Below are positions 12,132 to 23,618 of a stretch of DNA of 64,000 nucleotides, in pieces. The stretch is from the NCBI RefSeq assembly GCF_000149955.1, contig NC_030998.1, positions 508,699 to 572,698 on the forward strand, written 5' to 3'. The position numbers and the translations under genes are program-made. Numbering within the stretch: position 1 is the first letter of the stretch; each line of letters begins with the position of its first letter. Below the pieces are notes generated by a model. That model ran no database searches. It saw only the letters and a program-made list of their open reading frames with translations, and was not told where the DNA came from. Origin of the DNA: Fusarium oxysporum f. sp. lycopersici 4287. Its lineage: Eukaryota; Ascomycota; Sordariomycetes; Hypocreales; Nectriaceae.

Positions 12132-14131
12132 ATGGCTGAGAACAAGTACCTGACAGTCGACAAGGATAGCTTTCCTTATGTCTTTATCAAGAATATCGAT
12201 ATCCCTCTCAAGACATATGAGAAGGGACTCCTTCGAGCAAATGTCTTTCTGCCCAAAGATGCGGCACCCTTTGGAGATAAGACATACCCTGTTATCGCTA
12301 CGTATGGCCCTTGTACGTTGGACCTCTCGCCAAACCGATTGTGCGTCTTGCCTCATTGCTAACGTGAAGACGCAGACGGAAAAGATGTTCGATATGAAGT
12401 ATTCTACAAAAAGAGCTGGGAGCAGCTAAACCCTGACATGAAGTCTACACATGCAGCTTGGGAGACCCCTGACCCCGCTTATTGGACGAGCAAAGGTTAC
12501 ATCGTTTTGAGGGTTGATGAAAGAGGAGCTGGTCAAAGCCCTGGCCTCCTTGATACTATGTCTCGAGGTACAAGTGAGGCTTTCTTTGACGTCATTGAGT
12601 GGGCTGCCGAGCAAGAGTGGTCATCGGGTAAAGTTGGTCTTCTCGGAATCAGCTACTATGCCGGCACCCAATGGAGAGTCGCTGCGAGAAAACCGAAGGG
12701 ACTGGCTGCTATTATCCCATGGGAGGGTATGAGTGACTACTACCGGGACCGAGTCAGGCATGGGGGCATTCTTTCGGACAGGTTCATTGGTAAGCTATCA
12801 ATGCAGATACCACTGCCCGGCACTGCTGATAATGTTTGAATCCAGATTTCTGGTGGAACAATGGAGTCAGTCCAAACCAGTACGGCAAGCCTGGCCGCAG
12901 CGCCCGAAACTGGGGCGAGGATACTCTTGAAGGTGACCTTGACGATGAGACCTTGCTCGAGAATCGTCGAGATCAGACAATAGACACTGCCGTGCACAAG
13001 TTTCGTGACGAGGAATATTATCGTACTCGAGACTTTGATGTCGAGGCCATTGAGGTTCCCCTTCTCAGTGTCGCCAATTGGGTAAGTGCTGCGATTCTTG
13101 GAAGACTTAAATATCATTCTCATATGGCACTTAGGGCGGCATCCTACTTCATCTCCGAGGAAATGTCCTCGGTTGGATCCGTGCGAGCTCCAAGTATAAG
13201 TTTCTCCACTTCATTGTTGGGAGACACGACTTGCCCTTTTATTACCCAGAGTCAGCTGAGCTACAGCTATCCTTCTTCAACTCCTTTCTAAAAGATGACG
13301 ATACGGATGGCTGGAAATCTGGCAAGCAGCCACGGGTTCGTCTTACGTTGCGAAAGGGAGAGGCTGGTGTTGATGATCCTGAGCGCGAACGAGGGTTCCC
13401 CAGTAGAGATGAGGCAGATTGGCCATTGCCTGGGACCAACTACACAAAGTTCTACCTGACTTCTGAAAACGCATTGAGCACGAAGCCGTCGTCGTCAATC
13501 AGCACAATCGAGTATAATGCGCTGAATAGGTAAGTGACATGCTCTGAGCACATCAAGAAGTCCAAGATGCTAATCTATCCACAGCGAGCCCATTAGATTT
13601 GCCTACAAGACCTCTTCTACTTTGGAAATCACCGGTCACATCGTCGCCCATTTAACTGTAGCTGCAACTCGAAAGTCCGTTGACGCCACTCCCCCATCTG
13701 ACATAGATCTTTTTATCACCCTTCGTAAGATCAACGCCAAAGGCGCAGAGGTCTTCTACACTGGCACCATGGGCGACCCCGTGCCGATCGTGAAGGGTTG
13801 GCAGCGAGTCTCTTTACGTAAGGTTGATGAAAGTAACAAGTTGCACAAGGAATATTTGCCTTACCGCAACTATTACTCATCGGACGTGCAGCCAGTCGAG
13901 GAGAATCAGAAGTATAAAGTGGATGTTGAGGTCTGGCCTACAAATGTGGTCCTTGAGCCTGAAGAGACTTTGGTGCTGGAGATTGCTGGTCACGATACTC
14001 AAGGTGTAGGGAAGTTCTCTCATGAACATCCGGATGATCGCGATCCCAAGACTTTCGATGGTAAGAACATTATTACCGTCGGAGGCGAGGCTAGTTGGCT
14101 TACACTTCCTGTTATTGACGCTCGGAGATAG
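12132..14131 (+). CDS. CocE/NonD-type alpha/beta hydrolase (peptidase S15 fold)
   Basis: A 590-residue predicted serine hydrolase in five exons (12132-12312, 12376-12789, 12846-13081, 13135-13529, 13585-14131). The N-terminal alpha/beta-hydrolase domain has YGPYGKDVRY, RVDERGAGQS and the nucleophile elbow GLLGISYYAG (Ser). The acid is probably in FIVGRHDLPFYY, and a histidine in GKFSHEHPDDRD fits the late catalytic His. The C-terminal jelly roll (ITGHIVAHLTV through EIAGHDTQG) is the X-Pro dipeptidyl-peptidase C-terminal domain. Family members cleave esters, amides or N-terminal X-Pro peptides; fungal members of this type are mostly uncharacterised. The start at 12132 (MAENKYL) is preferred, but ATG 12069 is also in frame. 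Confidence 0.88.
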
Positions 14132-14667
14132 ATAGACCGCAGAATCTCAAGGCTTCTGGTACAACTAGACAAGTATATCATGCCCAAGTCTATTCTTATG
14201 AGCAAGAATCATCCGTAGTATCCGGATTTTGTGCAGCTTTTTACTTCAATCGTTATCACATATCTCCATCCAGCTGTATCAGATTCATACTCACTGAAGT
14301 CCCCATTTACCTAGTGGCACTATACGCCTCGTTGACTCAGGTGAAACCTCCGACCTATAAAGACCGACGGGCTTAGGCAATTCTGTTCTATGTCATATCC
14401 ACGTCGGAATTTAGAGCGGCTGTTACCCCACAACAAGCCGAGTTCTAATACACTCCGAGTGGCGGATCCGAGTGGTTGAGTAAAATCCTTCCCGAGCCTG
14501 TGCGGGGAGTGGGAAGAGATACTGTAGAGATTTAAAAGGCTAAAGAGTCGGTTGCGGTTGGTTAGATCTTCTGTTGTAAGATCTCGAGCGTGGTTCATTG
14601 CCTCTGGCTTAACTTTCACATATTGCTTCTCGTGCGCGTCAACATTGCATAAGACTTGACAGTAACG
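14132..14667. other. Intergenic region before the P450 gene
   Basis: No convincing gene on either strand; presumed terminator of the hydrolase gene and promoter of the P450 gene. Confidence 0.4.
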
Positions 14668-16393
14668 ATGTTGTCCCAGTCACTTGCCGGCTATTGCCTT
14701 GCTGCGTGTACAGCTTTAATACTTTATTATGTGGGTGCAGTTGGAAAAATTCAATTACCCGTTATATCTATACTATTGTGCTAAACCTTAACAGGCTGTC
14801 GCGAAAGTGAAGACTGCTTTGTACGGTCCCCTGTCTAAGATACCTGGGCCTGCTATAGGACGTTGGACGAACCTAGTCGTCAAATACCACACCCTGTCTG
14901 GCCGGCGCATGCAGTACATAGATTCTCTCTTTACTCAATATGGTAAGTAACGCCCCCGTTGATCATAGCTGTGCCGATAGCTAACGTGGCATGCATCGAG
15001 GCCCTGTTGTCCGCATCAGCCCAACGGACGTTGGAATCAATGACGCTGATGCTGTCAAAGTCATACAAAAGGTATCTGGTGGTTTCAAAAAGTCTGCTTG
15101 GTATGACAAGACTGGCCCCGGCATGCTCGGAATGAGAGATCGTGAAAAGCACGCCCGCCGCCGTCGATTACTTGCGCATCCCTTAAGCAACTCCTCTCTA
15201 TCCAATTTTGAGCCCTTGATCCGTGCCAAAGTAGATCTGGCAATGAGTCAAATGCAGAATGAGTATCGAAGCTTAGGATATACTGATTGCCATAAGTGGT
15301 TCAGCTTTATGGCTACTGATATTATCGGTGATTTGACATTTGGGAGCTCTTTCCGAATGCTTGAGCAAGGCAGAGTATGTCCAAAATTTCTCCAATATCG
15401 CCGCTTACTGATATGTGTCCTTCAGCGAAGCCAATATGTTGACGACCTCCAGGCCGTGATGCCAACAGTCAACAAAAGGATCGAGCTCTCTCCATTTTTC
15501 GACTTGATGTTCTTGCTTCCACTGCCTCAGGTCAAGAGATTCTCAGAGAGGTTTCAGCGAATTCTCAAATACGGTGAAGAATCGATCCACCGTCTACAGC
15601 TAGCTCAGCTGACAGGCTCGCTCGACACCCCGATATTCTTCGAGAAGATCATGAATCCGAAGAACAAAGAGAATGCCTTGACCGACTTGGAGATGCAGCA
15701 AGAGGCAGCGGAACTCATGATCACAGGAACAGATACTACCTCAAACACACTAACATATCTTGTCTGGTCCGTGCTGGAGAATCCCGTAATACGGACACGG
15801 CTTGAAGAAGAAGTGTCAACGCTACCTGAACACTTCAGCGATGCTGACCTTGTGAAACTTCCGTACTTAAACGCGGTGGTGAAGGAGTCTTTGAGGCTGT
15901 ATGGAGCTGCATCTGGGGCGCATCAGAGGGACGTTCCAAAGGGCGGCTGGGAAACTTGTGGCTACCTGATCCCGGACACCGCGACCGTTTCCACGCAAGC
16001 ATTCTCCTTACATCGACTTTCTAATGTCTTTCCAAGCCCGTATAGGTAAAGGTTAAGCTGAAGTGCCTACAAGGAAAGATCGCTAACATGGTTGCTAAGG
16101 TTTGACCCAGATCGCTGGCTCAGCCTAACTGCTGAAATGCAAGATGCATACATTCCGTTTGGAGGAGGACCTCGAAGTAAGATACCATCCACTCCCATCT
16201 ATCATGTTTCTAAAATGGAATAGTCTGCATCGGCATTCATCTCGCTTATATGGAGCTTCGCGTCACTACAGCGGTTTTCTTTCGCAAGTTTCGAGGAGCT
16301 CAGGTTCATGCATCGATGACTAAGGACGACATGGAGTTGGAAAACTACACATTGATCGCTCCAAAGTCTCACAAGTGTCTCATTACACTGTGA
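14668..16393 (+). CDS. Cytochrome P450 monooxygenase
   Basis: A 483-residue microsomal-type P450 in six exons (14668-14730, 14795-14942, 15001-15374, 15426-16045, 16100-16176, 16224-16393). A hydrophobic N-terminal anchor (LAGYCLAACTALILYY) precedes the hinge LSKIPGPAIGRW. Core motifs are all present: helix-I ELMITGTDTTSN, ExxR in VKESLRLYGA, FDPDRW, and the haem loop FGGGPRICIG created by joining exons 5 and 6. The 51-base third intron (15375-15425) is a multiple of three and would not interrupt the frame if retained. It should oxidise a small molecule at the ER membrane with P450 reductase. The substrate is unknown; the neighbours suggest secondary or detoxification metabolism. Confidence 0.92.
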
Positions 16394-16903
16394 TGACGTG
16401 GCTCAATACTTTGACCATGTCCCGGGTAGTGGGGAGAGGTCTCATGTTTTGGTGCATGCGCAGACATCCGAAGTACGGTCGCCGATTGAAGAATCCCTCA
16501 GCACGATACATACTTCGCTTGCTTTTTAGACCCCGCTTACCCTTAAGCTCACCTTTATAGACATTTGAAGCTACTGTGATACATACTTAAGTAGCTATGG
16601 AGCTGGTAACTCAGGATCTCAATCATTACGCTTGCCTCAGGCTCTTGTTCTTCAACCCCGCATTTGTGGGACGTGACTTGCTTCCTTCTCTTCTCTGGAT
16701 TTTGGTAGCTTTCAAGAAAGTCATAAATGGCATTACAGTATTACTCTCGCTGTATGCTGGCTTGTGTCAAAACTGCTGCAACTTGTCAATAAACTTGTGG
16801 CCGCTTCTGAACGCACTAATCCTACATCCGTTCCCCTCCATATATTATGCGTATGTTTGGAATACGTCCAGAGTGCACCATGCTAACGAGCGTTGAAGTC
16901 GCA
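16394..16903. other. Intergenic region
   Basis: No recognisable gene. In-frame ATGs at 16847 and 16880 could lengthen the following protein by 19 or 8 residues. Confidence 0.35.
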
Positions 16904-17668
16904 ATGGAGAATGACCTACCAGAAGAAGTGCAGGATTACCTCCGCGAACTCGTCAAGCGTCTCACCGACCATCTCAAAAACCAACTTGTCGGTGTGTACC
17001 TTTTCGGCTCGGCGAGCTATGACGCGTATGAGCCGGGTCTTAGCGACCTAGATGTACAGGCAGTCGTCAAAAGTCCCCTCGACACCAGTGGAAAAAAGGC
17101 CATCATCTCTCATTTGACCCAGGATAGTTTGCCGTGTCCCGCGACTAAACTCGAGTTCGTCGTGTATGCTCAAGACTCCGTCAATCCAGCCAACCGTCAC
17201 CCCGCCTTCGAACTCAATCTGAACACCGGGCCTCACCAATCCGATCATATCAGCCTCGACCCCGCGAATGAGTCAAGTCACTGGTTCCTGCTCGACATTG
17301 CCATGGGACGCCAACTTGGCCGCTGCTTGTATGGAGCTGTATTAACTGAGGCTTTTGGTGCCATTCCTCGTCGCTGGGTTCTTGAAGGGATGGCAGACTC
17401 CCTCGCATGGCACCAAGCAAATGAGGCAAGTTCAACAAATAGCGTGCTTAACGCTTGCAGAAGCTGGCGATACATTGCCACAGGAGAATTTTGCTCAAAG
17501 TTGGAGGGGGCCAACTGGGCCATGGAGCAAGAAAATTGTCCCGCCATTGTCCGACGCGCCGTTGAGGCTCGCAAAACAGGGGATAAGCTTGATGCTGGCC
17601 AGGTGATGGAACTCTATGACATAGTCGTCAAGGACAATTGTAAAAAGCTCGAGATCGAGGTTAATTGA
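16904..17668 (+). CDS. AadA-like nucleotidyltransferase
   Basis: A 254-residue intronless protein resembling bacterial aminoglycoside 3''-adenylyltransferases, which transfer AMP from ATP to a hydroxyl. VGVYLFGSASYDAYEPG then LSDLDVQAVV is the polymerase-beta nucleotidyltransferase GS plus DxD signature that binds Mg-ATP. TKLEFVVY supplies the later strand with the third acidic residue, and the helical C-terminal half includes NACRSWRYIATGEFCSK, the conserved N..R.W.....G...SK pattern of AadA. The start at 16904 puts about 31 residues before GSA, as in AadA; ATG 16847 is an alternative. Absence of introns among intron-rich neighbours and the bacterial-type family suggest ancient horizontal transfer. 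A resistance function in the fungus is not established. Confidence 0.85.
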   Translation: MENDLPEEVQDYLRELVKRLTDHLKNQLVGVYLFGSASYDAYEPGLSDLDVQAVVKSPLDTSGKKAIISHLTQDSLPCPATKLEFVVYAQDSVNPANRHPAFELNLNTGPHQSDHISLDPANESSHWFLLDIAMGRQLGRCLYGAVLTEAFGAIPRRWVLEGMADSLAWHQANEASSTNSVLNACRSWRYIATGEFCSKLEGANWAMEQENCPAIVRRAVEARKTGDKLDAGQVMELYDIVVKDNCKKLEIEVN

Positions 17669-17739
17669 GTACTGGGTTGCGAATCGGTCGTTTTCTAGAT
17701 ACTCTCAATCCAAGACGACCTTGCGTTAATTACAATTCA

Positions 17740-18660
17740 TCAAACATGTGACTCCAACTCCTTCTCGGTCCAATCCCACAGCTTCTTTGCCAAGACTTTG
17801 TCCTTGGACAACTGACTCCCATTCCCCGATACACCAACCGGAACATAATACTCCCCGGCCTTAACTCCCTTGGCTGTGGCAGCCCATAACTGAGACTTTG
17901 CCCCTTCTTCTACACTTACTCCAACCAGAGGAACAACGAACTTTTGAAATGCACTGAGCATCCAACTACCACCGTTCGAATTCTGTAGGTCTGTTTTGAC
18001 AGTGCCGGGATGGATCGACACTGGGGTCAACTCAGTGTGGCGCAAGGCGAGTTCTCTTATAAAAAGAATATTGGCAAGTTTACTCTGGCCATAGCGATCG
18101 GTGGTTGACATTCCGCTGGCAGTAGACTTGAGAGTGTCGAACTGAATGCCGCCTGACGGGCCGAACTTATGGGCAACAGAGCTTACGCTCACGACTCGCA
18201 CATCACTTCTAGGAGATGACGAGGCAGTGTGGGTCAGGAGTGGTAGAAGAGATTTAGTCAACAAGGCATGTCCCATGTGGTTCGTGCCAAACTGCACCTC
18301 ATATCCCTCCGAAGTCTGGCCAGGTGGACATGCCATAATACCGGCATTAAGCATAAGGATATCAAGGCGTGAGACGGACTTCAAAAAGGTCTGAGCGGCT
18401 GACTTGACAGATGCAAAAGATGACAGGTCCAGTTCTAGGAAGCGAACATCAACGCCGGGACTTTCTTGTTTGATCTCGGCAATGGCTGTCTCAGCCTTTT
18501 TGGCGTTGCGAGCAGCAATCCAAATCTCCGAGGGCTGGTGTTTCGACAGAGCGAGAGCAGATTGTTTGCCAATACCAGCATTGCCACCTGTAATGAGAAT
18601 GACTTTGCCTTCGAGAGAGGGGATGTCTCTATCGGGATTGAAAGGATCACCACGACCCAT
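17740..18660 (-). CDS. Short-chain dehydrogenase/reductase (retinol-dehydrogenase-like)
   Basis: A 306-residue NAD(P)-dependent oxidoreductase without introns. Signature elements in order are VILITGGNAGIGK (cofactor glycine motif TGxxxGIG), ARNAKKAE (Arg typical of NADPH use), LDLSSFASVKSAAQ, LMLNAGIM (NAG), VVSVSSVAHKFG (catalytic Ser) and DRYGQSKLANILF (YxxxK), then SIHPGTVKTDL. The start is the ATG at 18660; the frame continues upstream without another ATG. The SDR appears complete. It resembles fungal RDH/WW-oxidoreductase-like SDRs that act on lipophilic alcohols or carbonyls. It is divergent from the Zn2Cys6 regulator at 19275, with which it may be co-regulated. Confidence 0.92.
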   Translation of the reverse strand: MGRGDPFNPDRDIPSLEGKVILITGGNAGIGKQSALALSKHQPSEIWIAARNAKKAETAIAEIKQESPGVDVRFLELDLSSFASVKSAAQTFLKSVSRLDILMLNAGIMACPPGQTSEGYEVQFGTNHMGHALLTKSLLPLLTHTASSSPRSDVRVVSVSSVAHKFGPSGGIQFDTLKSTASGMSTTDRYGQSKLANILFIRELALRHTELTPVSIHPGTVKTDLQNSNGGSWMLSAFQKFVVPLVGVSVEEGAKSQLWAATAKGVKAGEYYVPVGVSGNGSQLSKDKVLAKKLWDWTEKELESHV

Positions 18661-19274
18661 GGTGATGAGTTTATGTGTCGTGTAGTGAAGTGAAGTGGTG
18701 AAGGACGATATGTGAGGCAGAAGACACGGAACAAAAGTGTTGGCAAGGGAGATGAAGCAATGAAGAGGAGGAATGTAGCCTTGTTGTGAGGGTTCTCGTG
18801 GGCATCTCTCGGTTCTTATAGAGGGCAATTATTACTAAAATGTGGCAACAATGCTCGAAACATTGGTCAACCAAAAGAAGGCTCCTTCAGGGGATCATGA
18901 TATCCTGTACAGGATCACGACTACAAATGGGCATGGTGAAGCCGTTTAACCAATCATGTGAAGAGATAGACGAATGAACCAATAATGATACCGTCCAATC
19001 ATTTCCAGGCCACTAACCTCGTCTGGTTCAATTGAACTCTAAAGACAATGGTGGGGCAACCTCTCTACCAATCATGTACGACAACAGCCGAACTGGCGAA
19101 CCATGGTAGCTACATAAGCGGGGCTTGAATCCAGCTCGGTTGGTGGTATACAGAGCGCGGTCGGTAGAATAGATCTTGAGTCATCTAATCTTGTCTCTAT
19201 CACTCCGACTGAACGCGTCACCGTATCTCCCAGTGTTGCCTTGAAAACCGATTCCCGACAAGACCGAGGCAGCC
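18661..19274. promoter_or_regulatory. Divergent promoter with CCAAT cluster and 14-bp palindrome
   Basis: Between the SDR and regulator genes lie four CCAAT pentamers on the plus strand (18950, 18979, 18995, 19068), two of them within the longer repeat CCAATCATGT. A perfect palindrome ATCCTGTACAGGAT sits at 18902-18915. CCAAT is the target of the fungal Hap/AnCF complex, and inverted repeats are typical of dimeric Zn2Cys6 sites, so this may be an autoregulated shared promoter. Function is inference. Confidence 0.5.
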
Positions 19275-20971
19275 ATGAGCGCGATGGAACCCGCCAGGGC
19301 TCCCGGAGGTCGCAAGAAATCCACAAGGTCAAAATCGGGGTGTCGGACTTGCAGGTAAGTCAGCAAGCTGTAACCGGGCGCACAGGGCTGATATCCCCTT
19401 TGTCTAGAGTTCGACGCATTAAATGCGATGAAGGACGCCCTGGGTGCCTACGCTGCTCTAGCACCGGTCGCGCCTGTGACGGATATGGCATCTGGGATTC
19501 GAGACATCCGCTTCCCTCCACAACTAGAAGCCTTTCTCAGCACATGACGCCCTCATGCTCATTTTCCCGGAACAAAATTACGCAGTCATACTTCGCTTGG
19601 TTTATAACCAGGGCAAGGAAGAAGATCCCTGGTATATTTGCGTCTGACTTCTGGAATACGCTCGTTCTTCAGGTCAGCGCCCAAGAAGACGCAGTTCTGC
19701 ACTCTCTGCTAGCACTGGCCTCCGCTCATAAACGGGGGATGCTCTCGCCCCATGACGGAAGTTCGGAGCCTGGTATATCTGACGATGAGAGCTTTATGTT
19801 GCAGCATTACAACGCGGCGATTATGCAGCTCCAACACCACCTGGCTATCGGAGATAAGGAATCAGTCCGAGTGGTGACCATCTCATGTCTGATCTTTATC
19901 TGTCTTGAGTTTCTGCGAGGAAACATTAAGACAGGCGTCAGACACCTTCAGAATGGCCTAAGCTTGCTTCCTCTTCTCAACTCGCAGTCCGAAGTCGAGA
20001 GTGGTGTTGTTGTGCTCAAGTTCCATAACGAGTCAGTGGAAGATACCGTCACAGAAGCATTCCTCCGTTTGTACCTCTATTCAGCTAGCTTCCACCGGCT
20101 CCCCCATAAGGTGTCTATTGACGCTCAAGATTGTGCATTTAGTCATCGAAATTGTGCCTTTCCTACCATAGCTATTGCAAGGCAGCACCTCGACGAACTT
20201 GTCAATAGGGTATACCGACTCGAAGCGTATGCTCGCCATTTACAGACAATTGCTCAATCAATCACTAATACAATGTTGCGCGAGAAGGGACACATCCAGA
20301 TCGACCTCGACTGTTGGTTGAGGCTCTATAAACACTCATATACCAAGCTTTCAAACGACAGTCCTGTGAAAACGCTACCGCTTACCCTTCTCCGTATCCA
20401 CCATACCATGACACATGTGATGGCTGGGACCTGTCTCGACCCCAACGATGAACTGAGTTACGATCTCTTTAACGCAAGCTTTTTCTCTATTGTCACCCTT
20501 GCCGAGCATCTCTTGGAGGCTGCCGAATCCATGATGGCTGCAGATCTTTTATCTGGAGCTTGCAGTGAAAGGTTCAGCTTCAGTGCGGATATGGGTATAA
20601 TACTACCTCTATATTACACAATCCTGAAATGCCGATGTCCAAAGATTCGAAGATGTGCTCTCAAGTTGCTCATTACCGTGTCACACCAGGAGGGCATATG
20701 GAACGGGCCCTTAGCTGCAACCATTGCTTGCAGGGTCATCGAAATCGAGGAGAGTGGATTCTACGGGTGCTCCCCTCTTGAAGAGTGGGCTCTTAGCACT
20801 TATGTAGACGTTCCTATTCCAACACTACCAAAGTCACATAGAATCAGTGATGTGTATTTAGAGCCATTTGACAGCTCAACCAAAGACCTGACATGGATCT
20901 ATACAAGGATACAGGGAAATGGAGACACGTTAATATTACAGGAAAGTATTAGAAATAGTTGGGCTTTTTAA
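19275..20971 (+). CDS. Zn2Cys6 transcription factor with fungal-specific C-terminal domain
   Basis: A 547-residue regulator in two exons (19275-19354 and 19408-20971). The intron falls inside the zinc cluster, as is frequent in this family. The join gives SGCRTCRVRRIKCDEGRPGC followed by LRC and a last Cys after six residues, with Cys spacing 2-6-6-2-6. A basic stretch GGRKKSTRSKS precedes it. The remainder is the helical fungal-specific factor domain (ALASAHKRGML, HYNAAIMQLQHHL, the C-terminal IRRCALKLLIT). It shares a promoter region with the SDR gene and may control it. The effector ligand is unknown. Confidence 0.9.
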
Positions 20972-21072
20972 TCCTCTTCATTAGAAAAGACATACTAAAT
21001 ATTAAATTAAAATACAATATAAGTATTAATTAGAGACATCATCTCTTGAAACTCCACTTAGGTAGTATTTAA

Positions 21073-22446
21073 CTAATAAACCAACTGTATAAAATTCCGT
21101 TTGAATTTGCCGTCCTGACAGTATATCTCCCAAGGTTCTTCCCGGCCGGGCTGTTCCATCCATATTCGCATTATGTGAGGAAATTTCCCTGTCCCCATCA
21201 CACACAGGAAGCCAGTGATTGCCGTTATAAGGGCATTGGCTTTCACACAGGCAAACACAGTCAATGCCTCAATATTATCCGGCAAGATGTTGGTAAGAGA
21301 CATGTTCCTTCGTGAAGTCCAAAATGAATAGGAGCCTGGGTTATAAAGAGATCCTTCAAATTGGTAAACTTCTCAACTGCTCCTATTGTAGCTCCGAATA
21401 AATTGGCATCAGGCCGAAAGTCTAGGTGAAGGGATTGAACAGTCGTGCAGAAGTTGGCGAGGTGGTGGAATGGGGGTCATGGTAGATTAACATGGCTCTT
21501 GGCGTTGCACATCTCAAATCGACAGGACAACAGAGGGTGGTTGTAAGAGGTGAGTAGCTTCTCCAGATCATTGCATTGCAGTCTAGAAGGAGGTACCTTG
21601 TCTATATTGACTTCTTGATCTGACATGTAGTAGGATATCGTCCCGGGCCTTGACTTTTGTCCCACTTGACAACGAGGTCCAATTATGAACTCATCTAGAT
21701 TGGGCGCCACGTCCACAATTGCATAGGGGAGGCGAGTTGCACAACGACGCTCTAGTTTGATAGTGCTGATACCAAAAGACTGTGAAAGCAGATGGAAGAA
21801 ACAGCCGATAAATTCTCCGTCGGCCATAAGGGTTGTCAGATTGGGCAGTAAAGCGAGGAGCAAAACAAGAGTCTCGGCGTAGGCAACTCTCCACAAACAT
21901 GATTTTGTAAGGGAAGGTTTCATCGCATCCAAACGGAAACGCCTGCAATGTTTTATGATGCTTCAGTTCAAGACGATCTTCCAGTCTACCACGCCAGACT
22001 TGGTTCACGTCGGTTCCAAAACTTCGAGTCCCTGTTGATACACATTGCGAGCCAAGCCGAAGTGCAAATCAGCTGCCAGGTTCGTATTGAAAGCTAAGGT
22101 CTTGACAGCCTTAGCCAAGTCTGGTCTGGCAATAGCAGTGCGAAGGAAGGGCTCTAGGCGCCTCTCGCGACGCTCAAGACTAGGGAACTCATGATATAGG
22201 AAAGGTTGAGCGATGTCCCAGAACCTATGCGATACGCGATCGAGCGCACATAGGTCTTGGACGGTTTTAGCATTGGACGAAGTGGTATCATGATCTGGGA
22301 CAGTTTGATCTGTCCACGGAAGCTCAGAGTAAGGAATGAGATTGTTGCCTTGATAATGGCGACAGAGATGGGAACAAATAGATTGCAGGACCTCTCTTGG
22401 AAGACTTTCAAGTCAAGAAGTTGGATTTGCTGTGAGAGACATGGCA
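21073..22446 (-). pseudogene. Decayed F-box/leucine-rich-repeat type gene
   Basis: A minus-strand frame begins near 22446 and, after a stop, gives LESLPREVLQSICSHL, a typical N-terminal F-box helix, then DLCALDRVSHRFWD and an LRR-like tail (LLLALLPNLTTLMADGE, CTTVQSLHLDF, FTNLKDLFIT). In-frame stops occur at 22413-22415, 22004-22006 and 21477-21479, and the frame shifts near 21,930 and 21,310. The last readable piece covers 21303-21073. No acceptable introns remove the stops. An intact ancestor would have bound Skp1 and recruited targets to an SCF ubiquitin ligase. Decayed copies are common in expanded fungal F-box families. Confidence 0.65.
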
Positions 22447-23618
22447 TCAACCGCCTGAATTTTCATCTTATTTGAGTTTGTGAGTTGTCCGAGGAAGACT
22501 CGTAGCTACTGATGTCATATGTCTATACCTTGGCCAAGCTCAGATAGATTGTTGTTCCCTAATGAGCATCATTTACAAGGGGGCCCTGTTTCAATTGTGC
22601 CACTCATGCAATAACAAGTCGTGTTCCCAGTTTCCAAGGCCAAAGCATCAGGGAAATTTCATTAAGTTCCAGGTAGCTATAGCACGTGGGGTCCTAAAAT
22701 GGCAGTGTAATACTTATGGCAAAGTTCTAATGCTTACGTTCTTACAGCTTAAAGGCCGATATGCAGGTATTGTAACACTCATGTCCAGAACTCTTTTATC
22801 TTATTTACTTCCTTTTTATTCAATTAAAATGTATATCAAAGATGGACTAATAGAATAACACTATAGAGTATACAATTGTAATTTGAAACGCCAGGGGATG
22901 ATACAAAAAGCAATTATTATAGAATGTCAGGTTGTCTAAACCCAGCTAGGGCAGACTTAATATCCACTCATACTTAACAACATGGCAAGTTACGACATCC
23001 GACCATATCTCAATAATCCTGCTTTGTAGAAAAGTACTCTTCTAGCTTTTTGGAAAAAGCAACGAGCTTTGTGGCATACGCAATCAAGAAGCCCGCCTGC
23101 TGTTATTTGAGCCGGAATTTAAGCAATCTTGGTGTGGTTTCTGTGCATTATCGCGTCTATAGGCCCTGCATGATACAATATGACGTATTCATCTCTACTG
23201 TAGCTTTAGCCACTTTGGAAGCGGATGTACTATGAAAAAAAAAAAAAAAAAAAAAAAAAGCAACTGTAGGGTTTTTCTTTCTTTTTGTCTTTTTCTCTGG
23301 TGGTGGCTTGCTTCATTTTGACATGGAGGCGTATTATGAAGATTGGAGGCTAGACCAGTCTAGACAAAACAGGCTTCTACGAAATGTCAGGAATTTTAAG
23401 TAACTAAAGCTGGCTTTTTAGTATCATTGGCTGGCCTAAACTGCTCACATATGTGACAAATCATATTCACAAGGGACGTACCATCAGCCTCACTTTCAAA
23501 TGCCTGGTCGTACCCCGCTTTTTGCTATTGACCTCATTATCTTACTTCGTAATAACCTATCTTACTCTAACTTATTCCTGACCTTGAAAACAACGTCGGC
23601 GTTGACTGAAATGCGATC
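22447..23618. other. Gene-poor, A/T-rich stretch
   Basis: No gene seen on either strand. It includes a 25-base A run, listed separately. The last part is the promoter and leader of the NACHT gene, with an out-of-frame ATG at 23611. Confidence 0.4.
23235..23259 (+). repeat. Poly-A tract, 25 bases
   Basis: An uninterrupted run of 25 A. It could be a slippage-prone homopolymer or the 3' relic of a retroposed sequence. No target-site duplication or element ORF was identified. Confidence 0.9.
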
